Positions 24,980-33,608 are shown, counted from the stretch's first letter. The stretch is 35,567 bases of DNA from Pirellulales bacterium (GCA_016930815.1 JAFGFZ010000072.1:1-35567), one strand, 5' to 3'. Made by a program: numbers and translations. Notes: generated from the sequence alone by a model not told the origin.

Positions 24980-25732
24980 TTACCGCCCCTCCTTGAGCCG
25001 GTCACCAAGAAAATCGTCCAGATCGAGGGTACGATAAATTTTATCGGCTGTCGCTCCAACATCGTACTCCACGCGGCAGAACAATACCCGATTATCCTCC
25101 TGGACCGCATAGCACGATTGATTGTTGCCGTCTCGCGGCTGGCCAACCGATCCGACGTTGACCATGAATTTCGGATCACCGATTTCGTAAACATCATGAA
25201 TATCTTCGGGCGCCAGGAAGTTCAGATTTTCCGTGAATACGCCGGGGACATGCGTATGTCCCTGAAAACAGCCCTTGGTGATCAAGCTGAAAAGCTTCTC
25301 CATTTTTTTCTGGTTGTAGATATCTTCCGGAAAGACATACTCGTTGATTGGATTCCGGGGCGAGCCATGGACATAGAGCCAGATATTATCACGGTGGATT
25401 CGAGGCAGTTCGCCAAGAAAATCCCACCGGCGAGCCACGGCATCCGGCTTGCCACCTCGCGATTCAAGCTGTTCACGGGTCCAGAAGATGGCTCGCTCAG
25501 CACCAGTATTAAAACCTTCGGGATCGAATAAGGCCCCCTGATCATGATTTCCCAGAAGGCAAATCTGACAGGTATCGATCACGATATCCAGACATTCGCA
25601 TGGATTCGGGCCATAGCCAATGGTATCGCCCAAGCAGAAGATTTCGTCGATCCCACGCCCACGAATATCAGCCAGAACGGCCTGGAGGGCCTCCAGGTTT
25701 CCATGGACATCACTTATAATCGCGCGTTTCAA
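24980..25732 (-). CDS. Calcineurin-like metallophosphoesterase (YfcE/MJ0936-like)
   Basis: A 250-residue dinuclear-metal phosphoesterase with the full motif set: ISDVHGN (D8, H10), [12 protein letters not shown] (D36), LLGNHDQG (N62, H63), [15 protein letters not shown] and [11 protein letters not shown]. The [13 protein letters not shown] block is typical of a bacterial subgroup of small phosphoesterases with in vitro activity on phosphodiesters; the natural substrate is not known. The start is TTG 25732, the only choice that keeps the first strand and the D-x-H motif. It is followed after 21 bases by yidC on the same strand and diverges from tsaB. Confidence 0.9.
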   Translation of the reverse strand: MKRAIISDVHGNLEALQAVLADIRGRGIDEIFCLGDTIGYGPNPCECLDIVIDTCQICLLGNHDQGALFDPEGFNTGAERAIFWTREQLESRGGKPDAVARRWDFLGELPRIHRDNIWLYVHGSPRNPINEYVFPEDIYNQKKMEKLFSLITKGCFQGHTHVPGVFTENLNFLAPEDIHDVYEIGDPKFMVNVGSVGQPRDGNNQSCYAVQEDNRVLFCRVEYDVGATADKIYRTLDLDDFLGDRLKEGR

Positions 25733-25827
25733 ACCGGAGCTCGTGATAGGTCAATCGAATCAGTGTGAAAAAGACTTTCCTCAAAACGCCCAGTCTACGT
25801 GGGCTTGTAGGCCGGGGTCAAGCTGTC

Positions 25828-26604
25828 ATGAATATCCTCAGTTTAGAAACATCTGGGCGGGATGCATCCCTGGCGACACTTCGTGGTGAACCGTCCGGCG
25901 CACGGCTTCTCCAGATCATTCACCTTCCAGGCCAACGCCGCACCGCCCGGGAGTTGGCCCCGGGCATGCGGGAACTCATTGCAGCCAGCCATTGGGTGCC
26001 CCAAGATATTGGGCTGGTTACCGTGTCAATCGGGCCAGGTTCATTCACCGGCCTCCGTATTGGGATCACCGCCGCCAAAATATTCGCCTATGCCGTCGGT
26101 GCCGAGATTCTGGGGATCGCAACCCTTCGAGCCGTGGCCCTCCAGACTTTCAGGAGTTTCAATTTTCAGTCCGCATCCGGGTTAGAACTCCAAGAATCCT
26201 CGCAATCCGATCCATCCCAATCGCCCTGTCCCGGCCAGATCGGCAGGCCCGCGAAAATCCATGTCGCCATGAATGCCGAACGCGGCCAGGTCTTTGTGGC
26301 CTGCTACACACGCAATGCTGCTGGCAACATAGAGCTTGTCGATCCAATCCGGATCCTCGACACCCCCGCATGGATCCGTTCGCTCACACCGATCGATGTG
26401 GTAACAGGTCCCGCCCTGGAAAAACTCGCACAAACTTTCCCACGCCCTATTCGGGTTGCTCGGCAGGTTTCATGGCTGCCATCCGCCGCCACGATTGGTG
26501 ATCTGGGATGGACCGATTATCAGGGTGGTCGCCGCGATGATCTGTGGGAATTGACGCCACAATACCACCGACCAAGCGCAGCGGAAGAAAAACGAGGCTA
26601 TTGA
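25828..26604 (+). CDS. tsaB: tRNA threonylcarbamoyladenosine biosynthesis protein TsaB
   Basis: Scaffold subunit of the TsaBDE complex, which transfers the threonylcarbamoyl group to A37 of ANN-reading tRNAs. The 258-residue product starts MNILSLETSGRDASLATL, has the conserved VSIGPGSFTGLRIGITAAKI segment and ILGIATLRAVA, then the AMNAERGQVFVACY strand. Between the two halves is a serine/glutamine-rich insert (about residues 110-140), absent from most TsaB proteins. ATG 25828 is chosen because the family begins at this point; a GTG at 25765 would add 21 unrelated residues. No tsaD or tsaE is nearby. Confidence 0.93.
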   Translation: MNILSLETSGRDASLATLRGEPSGARLLQIIHLPGQRRTARELAPGMRELIAASHWVPQDIGLVTVSIGPGSFTGLRIGITAAKIFAYAVGAEILGIATLRAVALQTFRSFNFQSASGLELQESSQSDPSQSPCPGQIGRPAKIHVAMNAERGQVFVACYTRNAAGNIELVDPIRILDTPAWIRSLTPIDVVTGPALEKLAQTFPRPIRVARQVSWLPSAATIGDLGWTDYQGGRRDDLWELTPQYHRPSAAEEKRGY

Positions 26605-26695
26605 TTCTTACGCCGTTCACGAATCAGGGCAACCATCGGGAGCCCTGAATTTCGCACATACAAACCTCAACCTGGATTCACTGGCTGAGAAACCA

Positions 26696-27160
26696 TTAAT
26701 GGAACCGGTTTGCCTGCTTACGACGGGCCGAGACAGGAGTGGGTTCCAGAGTTGGAATCAAGGGAATGGATTCTGTTTCTGGTGCCATGATGCCAGAATC
26801 CACATCGCACGAATCACATCCGCCATTGAGGGGGCCATTCCAATGGCCACAACAGTCACATGGATCCCTTGAGGCCGGAGGATCGCTAAACCACTCGCTC
26901 CAATAGACATCACCGGCGCACCCATTGCATCGGAAGAGGAATCCTAAGATTGGGAAGCAACCCAAGAATCCCGGCCGGCAGGTTTCCATCTGGCAGCTAT
27001 CACAATCGTCCACGATGACCGGATCGCCACAAGACTCGCAATTCGGTCCTTGGACACAGGGGGCCTGGTCGCATGTCAGAATCGATCTTAGGCATCCACA
27101 GCCCATCGTCGAGCCCATGAGGAAGCCGGCTAGAACCAGATAAAAGAGTGGATGTTTCAT
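26696..27160 (-). CDS. Cysteine-rich probable lipoprotein
   Basis: A 154-residue protein with an N-terminal hydrophobic signal (PLFYLVLAGFLMG) followed by STMGCG, a lipobox-like site with Cys21 as the likely lipidated residue. The mature part has about 20 cysteines, many in C-x2-C or CC arrangements (CESCGDPVIVDDCDSCQMET, DPCDCCGHWN, GGCDSCDVDSG), with many Asp and Gly residues. This suggests several disulfides or metal sites in an envelope protein. The last 25 residues are Cys-free and proline-rich. Short cysteine-rich lipoproteins of this kind are common in planctomycetes but have no known function. ATG 27160 is chosen over an ATG four codons upstream, which has no room for a ribosome site. 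Confidence 0.72.
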   Translation of the reverse strand: MKHPLFYLVLAGFLMGSTMGCGCLRSILTCDQAPCVQGPNCESCGDPVIVDDCDSCQMETCRPGFLGCFPILGFLFRCNGCAGDVYWSEWFSDPPASRDPCDCCGHWNGPLNGGCDSCDVDSGIMAPETESIPLIPTLEPTPVSARRKQANRFH

Positions 27161-27328
27161 CGTCTCAACCATCCCTACATTTTCGCACAGCGGCCATTAA
27201 ATACAGCCTTGCGTCCCCGTACCCTGGAACTGTTATCGTCCCTAGAGTCGTCAAACTCCAAATAATCAGTACAATCCATGTTTCTAGTGCAACCTTTTTT
27301 CGAAGTCTCCAGCCTATTGAGTCCAATC

Positions 27329-28390
27329 ATGCATGCATCCGCCAAGGAATTCTTTCACCGCTTATTGGAAACACCCAGTCCATCCGGATTTGAAGAACCG
27401 GTCCAGCGAGTCGTTCGGGAATACGCCGCCGGTTTTGCGGACGAGGTGACAACCGATGTGCATGGCAATGTCATCATCTGCTGTAATCCGGGTTCCCCGC
27501 GGCGGATCATGTTCGCTGGCCATGCGGACCAGATTGGCCTGATTGTTTCTTACATCAACGACGAGGGCTTCATCTACACAAACACGATTGGCGGCTGGGA
27601 TCCGCAGCAACTCATTGGGCAGCGGATGACGATTCATACGAAGGCGGGCCCAATCCCGGCCGTGATCGCCCGAAAAGCGATCCACCTGCTCGATGAAGAA
27701 GACCGGAAGAAAGTCGTCAAGGCCAAAGAGTTATGGCTTGACATCGGCTCGAAGGACAAGAATGAATCGATCGCGACGGTCCAGATCGGGGATCCGGTGA
27801 CACTCGAACTGGGCGTGCAGGCAATGGGGAACGATCTGGTCAATTCGCCCGGCATGGACGACAAGGCCGGTCTCTGGGTCGCTGTCGAAGCCGCTCGCCG
27901 TGCGATGCAAAAGTCCCTCTCCGTGTCGGTCTATGCCGTGGCTACGGTCCAGGAGGAAATCGGGCTTCGGGGCGCGAAGACGAGTGCTTATGGGATCGAT
28001 CCCGAGGTCGGTATTGCCATCGATGTGACCCACGCAACCGATTGCCCGACCATCGACAAGACACAGGAAGGCGACGTGAAACTGGGCAAGGGTCCGGTCA
28101 TCTTTCGAGGCCCCAACATGAACCCAACCGTCGTGGAACGACTTCAAGCGGCCGCCCGCGATGGCGACATCCCAATCCAAATGGCTGCCTGCGGCCGTGC
28201 CTCACCAACCGATGCCAGCGTGATGCAACTGACCCGATCGGGTATTGCGGCCGGTCTGGTGAGCATCCCGAATCGGTACATGCACAGCCCCGTCGAAATG
28301 ATTTCATACCAGGATATCGATCATGCGGCCGAACTCCTCGCCCGTTTCGCCGCGAATATCGAACCGGATGCCAATTTTACTCCACAATAA
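27329..28390 (+). CDS. M42 family aminopeptidase (FrvX/endoglucanase M-like)
   Basis: A di-metal aminopeptidase that trims short peptides, usually as a dodecameric shell. In the 353-residue protein the first metal ligands are in MFAGHADQIG (His65, with Asp67 as catalytic support). The bridging Asp is in NSPGMDDKAGLW, the catalytic Glu pair in ATVQEEIGLRGA, a metal Asp in IAIDVTHATD, and the last His in NRYMHSPVEM. The insert with the PDZ-like dimer region (IGGWDPQQLIGQRMTI) is normal for M42. ATG 27329 gives the usual N-terminus (EFFHRLLETPSPSGFEEPVQ); the frame is open to 27278. Family members were long labelled cellulases, but peptidase activity is the established one. Confidence 0.93.
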   Translation: MHASAKEFFHRLLETPSPSGFEEPVQRVVREYAAGFADEVTTDVHGNVIICCNPGSPRRIMFAGHADQIGLIVSYINDEGFIYTNTIGGWDPQQLIGQRMTIHTKAGPIPAVIARKAIHLLDEEDRKKVVKAKELWLDIGSKDKNESIATVQIGDPVTLELGVQAMGNDLVNSPGMDDKAGLWVAVEAARRAMQKSLSVSVYAVATVQEEIGLRGAKTSAYGIDPEVGIAIDVTHATDCPTIDKTQEGDVKLGKGPVIFRGPNMNPTVVERLQAAARDGDIPIQMAACGRASPTDASVMQLTRSGIAAGLVSIPNRYMHSPVEMISYQDIDHAAELLARFAANIEPDANFTPQ

Positions 28391-28397
28391 TCCGCGT

Positions 28398-29531
28398 TTA
28401 CACCGAATCGCCGCGTTGAATTTGAACATAGCTGGCATACCGCCGGGCATCGATCTGGCCGGTGGAAACAGCCTCTTTTACCCGGCAATGGCTTTCGTGC
28501 GTATGGGTGCAATCGGGGAACCGGCAGCTGCTAACGTAGGGCCGAAGTTCCCGGAAGAAGCCGGCAACTTCTTCGGGGATGACATCCCAAAGCTGGAACT
28601 GCCGGATTCCTGGCGTGTCGACGACATATCCGCCGCCGGCAAGTGGGATTAATTCGGCCGTGCTTGTCGTGTGCCGCCCTTTCTGCGATTCGCTGCTGAC
28701 AGCACGTACCGGGAGATTCAAATCCGGATCGATCAGGTTCAGGAGTGATGATTTCCCGACACCACTCTGGCCCGTAATGACACTTTCCCGGCCGCGTACC
28801 TGTTCGGCAAGCCGCGCGATCCCCTGCCCAGTAACCACCGATGTCAAGAGAATGCGATACCCAAGTTGACCGTAAACACCTGTGATGGGAAGGAGTGCGG
28901 CCGGATCCACCAGGTCGATTTTATTGATGCAAAGGACCGGTTCGATTGCATTCCGTTCGGCCGTGACAAGATAGCGATCCAAGAGATTTGGTTTCAGACG
29001 GGGTTCGGCAGCACTGGCAACGATGAGGATTTGATCCACATTCGCGACCAAAACATGCTGCCGGCCGCGGCTCGTTCGGCTCAGGACGCCATGGCGCGGT
29101 TCAATCCGCTCGATAATCCCCTCACCTTCCCCGGCACGCCGTACCCAAACCCGATCCCCGGCCGCGATAACATGCCGCTGATCGGTGGTGAGTGTTTTGA
29201 GAAGTCGCCGGGTCGCGCAGCTGAGGATCTGCTTATCTTCGGTGCTTACGTAACTCACAAGCCCTTGGACCCGGAGTACCCGGCCCAAAACAGACGAGCA
29301 CGGATCGATTTCCGGGAGAATCAACGTGCCCGAAGCGTCCTCGATCACTTCAGCGCCAGCCACCGTTCGCTTCCGCGTTAATTCCCCCCGGCCTGAAATC
29401 CGCTCGGAACGGGGGTCGGTATCCTCATCGACGACCTCCTGGTGAAATCGCTGGGTAAAGTCCTTGTCGCGCGTACGAACCTCGCGATTCTTTCGAAAGC
29501 TAGCCCGAAGATTGCGCTTTTTATTCGACAT
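28398..29531 (-). CDS. rsgA: Ribosome small-subunit GTPase RsgA
   Basis: Circularly permuted GTPase that checks late 30S maturation and releases assembly factors. The 377-residue protein begins with a basic tail of about 75 residues (KKRNLRASFRKNREVRTRDK), then an OB-fold domain. The permuted GTPase motifs follow in the order expected for RsgA: CINKIDLVD (G4, 203-206), SVVTGQG (G5), TGQSGVGKSSLLN (G1, 254-261), HTTS (G2) and DTPGIRQF (G3). The zinc site SSCRFPDCTHTHESHCRVKE closes the protein. It ends 7 bases from the convergent M42 gene end and follows the FHA gene by 60 bases on the same strand. The long basic N-terminus is common in planctomycete and some other RsgA proteins. Confidence 0.96.
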   Translation of the reverse strand: MSNKKRNLRASFRKNREVRTRDKDFTQRFHQEVVDEDTDPRSERISGRGELTRKRTVAGAEVIEDASGTLILPEIDPCSSVLGRVLRVQGLVSYVSTEDKQILSCATRRLLKTLTTDQRHVIAAGDRVWVRRAGEGEGIIERIEPRHGVLSRTSRGRQHVLVANVDQILIVASAAEPRLKPNLLDRYLVTAERNAIEPVLCINKIDLVDPAALLPITGVYGQLGYRILLTSVVTGQGIARLAEQVRGRESVITGQSGVGKSSLLNLIDPDLNLPVRAVSSESQKGRHTTSTAELIPLAGGGYVVDTPGIRQFQLWDVIPEEVAGFFRELRPYVSSCRFPDCTHTHESHCRVKEAVSTGQIDARRYASYVQIQRGDSV

Positions 29532-29591
29532 CCATTCGTAACACGATCGGATTCTTTATGACGCCTGAGCCGCGGAGGCGATCTGCTTCTT

Positions 29592-30101
29592 TCAAACCGG
29601 TTTGTCCGGAAGTTTGATCTGACCCGCCCGGTTGTCGGTTGGATCGTATCGCTTTGCCCGCTCGTAGTCGGTTCTTTCGCCGGTTTTTTCCTTGTCTTCT
29701 CCGCGACGCCGTTCGAGGCCAGCCCGGGCAAGCAGGGACTCGGCCATGATCGCCTGGCTCATCTCATCGGGGGGCGGAGGCCCAACGGCTCCCAGGGCAT
29801 ATGGTGAATACCGGACCTCGTAGCGATGCTTGGCGATGACAATATCGTCGCCCGGATCCAGCCGTTTTTCCGTGACCCGCATCCCGTTCACCTTCGTCCC
29901 ATTGCGGCTCGATAAGTCACGGACGTAGAGATAGCCATCCTTGAATGTCAATTCGCAATGATGGGCCGATACATTGGCGAATCGCAAGACGATATCACAA
30001 CTCTCGCGGCGGCCGATCAAGAGTTTCTTTTTCAATAGGGGGATCGGATCTCCCCCCCCTTTCGGGACCAGTTCACCAAGAATGCGTTCCACGTTCGACA
30101 T
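29592..30101 (-). CDS. FHA-domain protein
   Basis: A 169-residue cytoplasmic protein with one forkhead-associated domain (about 8-98), a reader of phosphothreonine. The key positions are present: LLIGRRESCDIVL (Gly30-Arg31), NVSAHHCELTF (Ser45, His48) and VRDLSSRNGTKVNG (Ser65, Arg66, Asn67). The C-terminal 65 residues are charged, proline-containing and probably disordered, ending in RAGQIKLPDKPV. There is no kinase in the window, so the partner is unknown. It precedes rsgA on the same strand. The 250-base spacer upstream (30102-30351) is AT-rich and shared with the divergent radical SAM gene; it probably holds both promoters. Confidence 0.9.
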   Translation of the reverse strand: MSNVERILGELVPKGGGDPIPLLKKKLLIGRRESCDIVLRFANVSAHHCELTFKDGYLYVRDLSSRNGTKVNGMRVTEKRLDPGDDIVIAKHRYEVRYSPYALGAVGPPPPDEMSQAIMAESLLARAGLERRRGEDKEKTGERTDYERAKRYDPTDNRAGQIKLPDKPV

Positions 30102-30351
30102 GCGAGTTTGGGGGTGTAGGATACCTATAATTTATTGATAATAACGTATACTCTTAAACTTTACGAAATGGCCGAATAATCGTCAATAATTTGTTGTTCA
30201 AGAGTTTCTGACATAAGCTCTTATGGATCCTTGCGCCACGAATGAACCAGGGCGAGTACGCGGGAGCCCGGCAATTTCCGAGTTGGATCTTGAAATGCGG
30301 ATTCTTTCGTTGCGCAACCTTACGTCAAATCCCGTTGGATGGGTAAATTCG

Positions 30352-31284
30352 ATGTCCTGGAGAGACGCTGGATATCGTTATTCCGAATATAACTTCTTTC
30401 TCAGGCAGCGGTTCGGTGGCCGGATCCAGCGCATCAGCATCGATGGCGGCTTCACCTGCCCCAACCGGGATGGATCGATTGGCACGGGCGGTTGCGCCTT
30501 CTGTAACAATCGTAGTTTCAGCCCCAGCCGGCGAATGGTCCGTGCCGGGATTACCGAGCAGATCGACCGTGGGATGGATCGGCTCCGTCTCAGATATCGG
30601 AACTGTGCCGGTTACATCGCCTATTTCCAACCTGCAACCAATACATACGCCCCAGTGGAACGGCTCCGTTGGCTCTATGAAGAAGCCCTGAGGCACCCCC
30701 ATATCGTGGGCTTGGCCATCGGGACTCGGTGTGATTGTGTTCCACCTCCAGTCCTCCACCTGCTCCAAGAAATCGCCGAGCGGACCTATCTCTCGGTCGA
30801 ATACGGTCTGCAGACAATGCACAATCCAACACTCGCCTGGATGAACCGCGGGCATAACCATGATTCATTCATCGATGCTGTCCAGCGCAGCCGTGGTCTG
30901 GGATTTTCCATTGGCGCGCATGTCATACTCGGCCTGCCCGGCGAATCGCATGACGACATGATGGCCACCGCGCGGGAAGTCGGGAGATTGCATTTAGATG
31001 CCGTCAAGATCCATAACCTCTACGTAGCCAAGGATACGCGGTTGGCTGATGCGTTTGCAGCTGGTGAGGTGCCCTTAATGTCCCTTGCCGAGTACGTCAC
31101 GACCCTTGTGGACTTCCTTGAATGGCTTCCACCCGACTGCGTTATCGAACGTACGTTTAGCAACGCACCAGCCGATTATCTTTTAGGCCCCGCCTGGTGC
31201 CTCAATCGAGGGGCGGTTCGGGATGCCATCCGTGCCGAATTCGAACGACGGGAAACATGGCAAGGACGGAAGTTCTTGGGATAA
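30352..31284 (+). CDS. Radical SAM protein, YhcC/TIGR01212 type
   Basis: A 310-residue radical SAM enzyme of the Elp3-like subgroup. The 4Fe-4S site has the family's wide spacing, TCPNRDGSIGTGGCAFCNN (Cys36, Cys48, Cys51, C-x11-C-x2-C). SAM-binding and barrel motifs follow: GYIAYFQPATNTYAP, LAIGTRCDCVP, LSVEYGLQTMH and AHVILGLPGE. The C-terminal part has KIHNLYVAKDTRLADAF. ATG 30352 gives the normal family start (RYSEYNFFLRQRFG); the frame is open to 30223, which would add 43 unrelated residues. The exact reaction is not established for this family. No partner gene is adjacent. Confidence 0.92.
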   Translation: MSWRDAGYRYSEYNFFLRQRFGGRIQRISIDGGFTCPNRDGSIGTGGCAFCNNRSFSPSRRMVRAGITEQIDRGMDRLRLRYRNCAGYIAYFQPATNTYAPVERLRWLYEEALRHPHIVGLAIGTRCDCVPPPVLHLLQEIAERTYLSVEYGLQTMHNPTLAWMNRGHNHDSFIDAVQRSRGLGFSIGAHVILGLPGESHDDMMATAREVGRLHLDAVKIHNLYVAKDTRLADAFAAGEVPLMSLAEYVTTLVDFLEWLPPDCVIERTFSNAPADYLLGPAWCLNRGAVRDAIRAEFERRETWQGRKFLG

Positions 31285-31337
31285 CAGATTCCTAGGGCAA
31301 CGCCTTCGTTGTTTTACACAAGTCAATCAAAGCCTCA

Positions 31338-31410
31338 GCCCCAACGGGGCGACCTTATACAAGCCCAGGGTGCAGAGACGGGAGGGTACCGACCGTCTCG
31401 TAACCCTGGG
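31338..31410. repeat. 73-bp hairpin repeat, copy 1
   Basis: Begins with the small hairpin GCCCC-AAC-GGGGC. It continues into a long nested hairpin: CCCAGGGT pairs with ACCCTGGG at the end, and GAGACGG pairs with CCGTCTC around a central GGTACC palindrome. It lies between the convergent radical SAM and fucosidase genes. It looks like a REP/BIME-type element and may also slow transcription in both directions. Confidence 0.75.
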
Positions 31411-31439
31411 TAATCGTTCCATCATCACCCTTCCCCAAA

Positions 31440-31512
31440 GCCCCAACGGGGCGGCCCTATTTCAGCCCAGGGTGGAGAGACGGGAGGGTACCGACCGTCT
31501 CGCAACCCTGGG
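31440..31512. repeat. 73-bp hairpin repeat, copy 2
   Basis: Same length and structure as copy 1, with 7 mismatches in 73 bases. The substitutions lie outside the main stem arms, apart from changes in the spacer and near the stem bases. The two copies are in the same orientation with a 29-base spacer and end 10 bases before the fucosidase stop. Confidence 0.75.
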
Positions 31513-31522
31513 ATAGGTTGTT

Positions 31523-33301
31523 TTACGGCTTCAGGATCACTTTCCTTAGATTGATCGCTTGCCAATTCTCCCGGACAGGTATCACGGAAAGCTTGACGAG
31601 GCCCGTCTGGTCAAGCGTGATCTGTCCCACCGGGACGACTGTGTATTGATCGTAGTCCCCCGTTGATGGCGCGGTGACGGTGGTAGTCTGATTTCCAGCG
31701 ATGACACGGAACTGGCTGCCGGAATGCGGTGTGCCAATTTCTACCTCGACGTTCATCGCGCCAGGTTGAGTCACATGGAACGACCATTCGATCCACGCCC
31801 GAGGATCGAGCCAGTAGCCGATATTGTCCTTTTTACCTCCCGATTCATAGGCCGCATGTTGGCCATCGCCGGGATTGTGGATCGCGGCATCGATCGCTTT
31901 GAGGACGATGGAACCATCCTCCGCCTGGCGAACATGTTGCTCGATGACATTCGGTGAACCAATCAGGTCCAGGACGATCACCGAACAGACCGGATCGGGC
32001 GCCGCGCCGGCAAGTTGCACTTGGATTCCCTCCATTTCACTGGCACGCACTTCGAATTTTCTGGCTGGATTGGCAAGCAACGAACAATGGCGGACCTGGT
32101 TCGCCACGGGTACATCGATTGTGCCATCCTCTGGCCAATCGAAGACGCAGAGGTGAAGTCGCGTATTGCCTCCCTCAAGGTCCTTGGTCGTGATACGCCC
32201 CCAATCGGGTTTCCGGCATGGGCTGGCATGCGTGCCATAGATGGCCTGACCGTTTACGGCCATCCACTTGCCGACTTCCTTGAGCCGGTCGATCGACGGC
32301 TGCGGAATTTCACCGAGCGACGTGGGCCCGACATTCAATAAATAATTACCCCCCTTCGATGTGATGTCCACAAGATTATGGATCAGCGTTGCCGTCGTTT
32401 TCCAGTTTTCATCGTAGCTCTTGTAACCCCACGTGTCGTTCATCGTCATGCACGTTTCCCAATCCCGGCCGGGAATACCGGTTGCCGGAATGTGTTGTTC
32501 TGGAGTCTCACTATCTCCGGAGAAACCACCACCGAGACGGTTGTTCGTGATCAAGCCCGGCCGTAGTTGAATCAGAGTTCGAAGTAGTTTGGCACGCGAT
32601 TCGTTCATCCAGACAGGTGTATCCCACCATAAAATATCCAGATCGTATTGGGTCAGAATCTCATGGACTTGGGGATAGGCAACCTTCTTGAGATACTGAT
32701 CATAATCACCCTTGTGCGCATCATCCCAACCATCCCCTTCCTGATATCCGGCTTTCGCCCCACCCGGGTGGTTCCAATCTTGGGCTTGGGAATAATAGAA
32801 ACCGAGCCTGAGGCCGTGTTTCTTGCATGCCTGTTCGAGTGGGCGAAGCAGGTCCTTTCCATACGGTGTCGCGTCCACGACATCCCAATCGGTCACCTTG
32901 GAATCGAACAGTGCGAAGCCATCGTGGTGTTTCGAGGTGATGACGATGTACTTCATGCCGGCTTCTTTGGCAAGCCGAACCCAGGCATCGGCATCGTACT
33001 TGACCGGATTGAACTCTTTGGCATACGCCTTGTATTCGGCCACTGGAATCTTGGCACTGTGCATGATCCATTCACCAATGCCGCCAATTTTTTTCCCCTG
33101 ATATGTTCCCGCCGGAACCGAATAGACTCCCCAATGAATAAACATCCCAAATCGGGCATCCCGCCACCATTGCATCCGACAATCACGCTGTTCCTTGGTT
33201 TCATTCAATGGATCAATCCATTCGTCGGCATGCGACGGATCCATTCGACTGAAAAGAACACCTAGAATCATCACGAGGATCCACCGGTTCCAATGGTTCA
33301 T
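31523..33301 (-). CDS. Secreted alpha-L-fucosidase, GH29
   Basis: Retaining exo-fucosidase that removes terminal alpha-L-fucose from glycans or fucose-rich algal polysaccharides. The 592-residue protein has a signal peptide (about 1-25, WILVMILGVLFSRMDPSHA). The GH29 barrel then shows RFGMFIHWGVYSVPAG, VITSKHHDGFALFDSKVTDW, LRLGFYYSQAQDW and the nucleophile site LDILWWDTPVW (Asp227), followed by TSKGGNYLLNVGPTSLGEIP. After the barrel and its beta domain come about 130 residues with a carbohydrate-binding-like beta sandwich (YWLDPRAWIEWSFHVTQPG to the end). ATG 33301 has GGAG about 9 bases upstream; the frame is open to 33463, but that extension is repeat-derived. The general acid cannot be placed with certainty. 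Confidence 0.92.
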   Translation of the reverse strand: MNHWNRWILVMILGVLFSRMDPSHADEWIDPLNETKEQRDCRMQWWRDARFGMFIHWGVYSVPAGTYQGKKIGGIGEWIMHSAKIPVAEYKAYAKEFNPVKYDADAWVRLAKEAGMKYIVITSKHHDGFALFDSKVTDWDVVDATPYGKDLLRPLEQACKKHGLRLGFYYSQAQDWNHPGGAKAGYQEGDGWDDAHKGDYDQYLKKVAYPQVHEILTQYDLDILWWDTPVWMNESRAKLLRTLIQLRPGLITNNRLGGGFSGDSETPEQHIPATGIPGRDWETCMTMNDTWGYKSYDENWKTTATLIHNLVDITSKGGNYLLNVGPTSLGEIPQPSIDRLKEVGKWMAVNGQAIYGTHASPCRKPDWGRITTKDLEGGNTRLHLCVFDWPEDGTIDVPVANQVRHCSLLANPARKFEVRASEMEGIQVQLAGAAPDPVCSVIVLDLIGSPNVIEQHVRQAEDGSIVLKAIDAAIHNPGDGQHAAYESGGKKDNIGYWLDPRAWIEWSFHVTQPGAMNVEVEIGTPHSGSQFRVIAGNQTTTVTAPSTGDYDQYTVVPVGQITLDQTGLVKLSVIPVRENWQAINLRKVILKP

Positions 33302-33347
33302 GGCACCCGCTCCGTTCTTGAAAAAAATGGTTGATCGAGACTTCATT

Positions 33348-33427
33348 GCTGCCGTGTCTCTCCAAGACGCGACAAAACAGCGCTGCCATGTCTCTTCGAG
33401 ACGCGGAATACATCCGCGCTGCCGCGG
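33348..33427. repeat. Degenerate tandem repeat with GTCTC/GAGAC hairpin
   Basis: The 24-base unit at 33348-33371 recurs at 33382-33405 with 3 mismatches, and its first 6 bases (GCTGCC) recur at 33418. Copy 2 contains the hairpin GTCTC-TTC-GAGAC. The period is 34-36 bases. It is an extragenic repeat, read through by the spurious N-terminal extension of the fucosidase frame. Confidence 0.5.
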
Positions 33428-33515
33428 TTTACGAATCCGTGGAAAACGCATCGCGATGGTCATTTTTTGGCAGTATGGTCCATTCCAAAAATTGTGCAGC
33501 GCGTGCCGATCTTAG

Positions 33516-33568
33516 AAGCCCGGCTTTTTCGAAAAGCCGGGCTTCTTTTTCGAAAAGCCGGGCTTCTT
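33516..33568 (-). terminator. Duplicated GC-rich hairpin, likely terminator
   Basis: AAGCCCGGCTTTT-TCG-AAAAGCCGGGCTT (33516-33544) is a near-perfect inverted repeat followed on the plus strand by CTTTTT. The right arm with its T-run is then repeated (33546-33568). It lies 41 bases past the end of the RF-like gene and probably ends that minus-strand transcript, although the longer T-run is on the plus strand. Confidence 0.5.
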
Positions 33569-33608
33569 CACTGTCACAATTCTTTTGGAACGGGCCATAG
33601 AACCTCGA

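Larger units (their letters stand above)
33302..33608. other. 307-base repeat-rich spacer upstream of the fucosidase gene
   Basis: Contains no gene. It holds a tandem 24-bp repeat (33348-33427) and a duplicated GC-rich hairpin (33516-33568), both listed separately. The fucosidase promoter probably lies between about 33320 and 33500, but I see no good -35/-10 pair. Confidence 0.5.

Noticed and set aside
24965-25531. 188-codon plus-strand frame antisense to the metallophosphoesterase gene
   Set aside because: The minus strand has all phosphoesterase motifs over this interval. The frame is a shadow.
31338-31512. Possible CRISPR array
   Set aside because: Only two 73-bp units with a 29-base spacer, long internal hairpins and no cas genes. 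The pattern fits an extragenic palindromic repeat instead.
33304-33463. N-terminal extension of the fucosidase frame to 33463
   Set aside because: It reads through the 24-bp tandem repeat and would place the signal peptide inside the protein. ATG 33301 has a good ribosome site.
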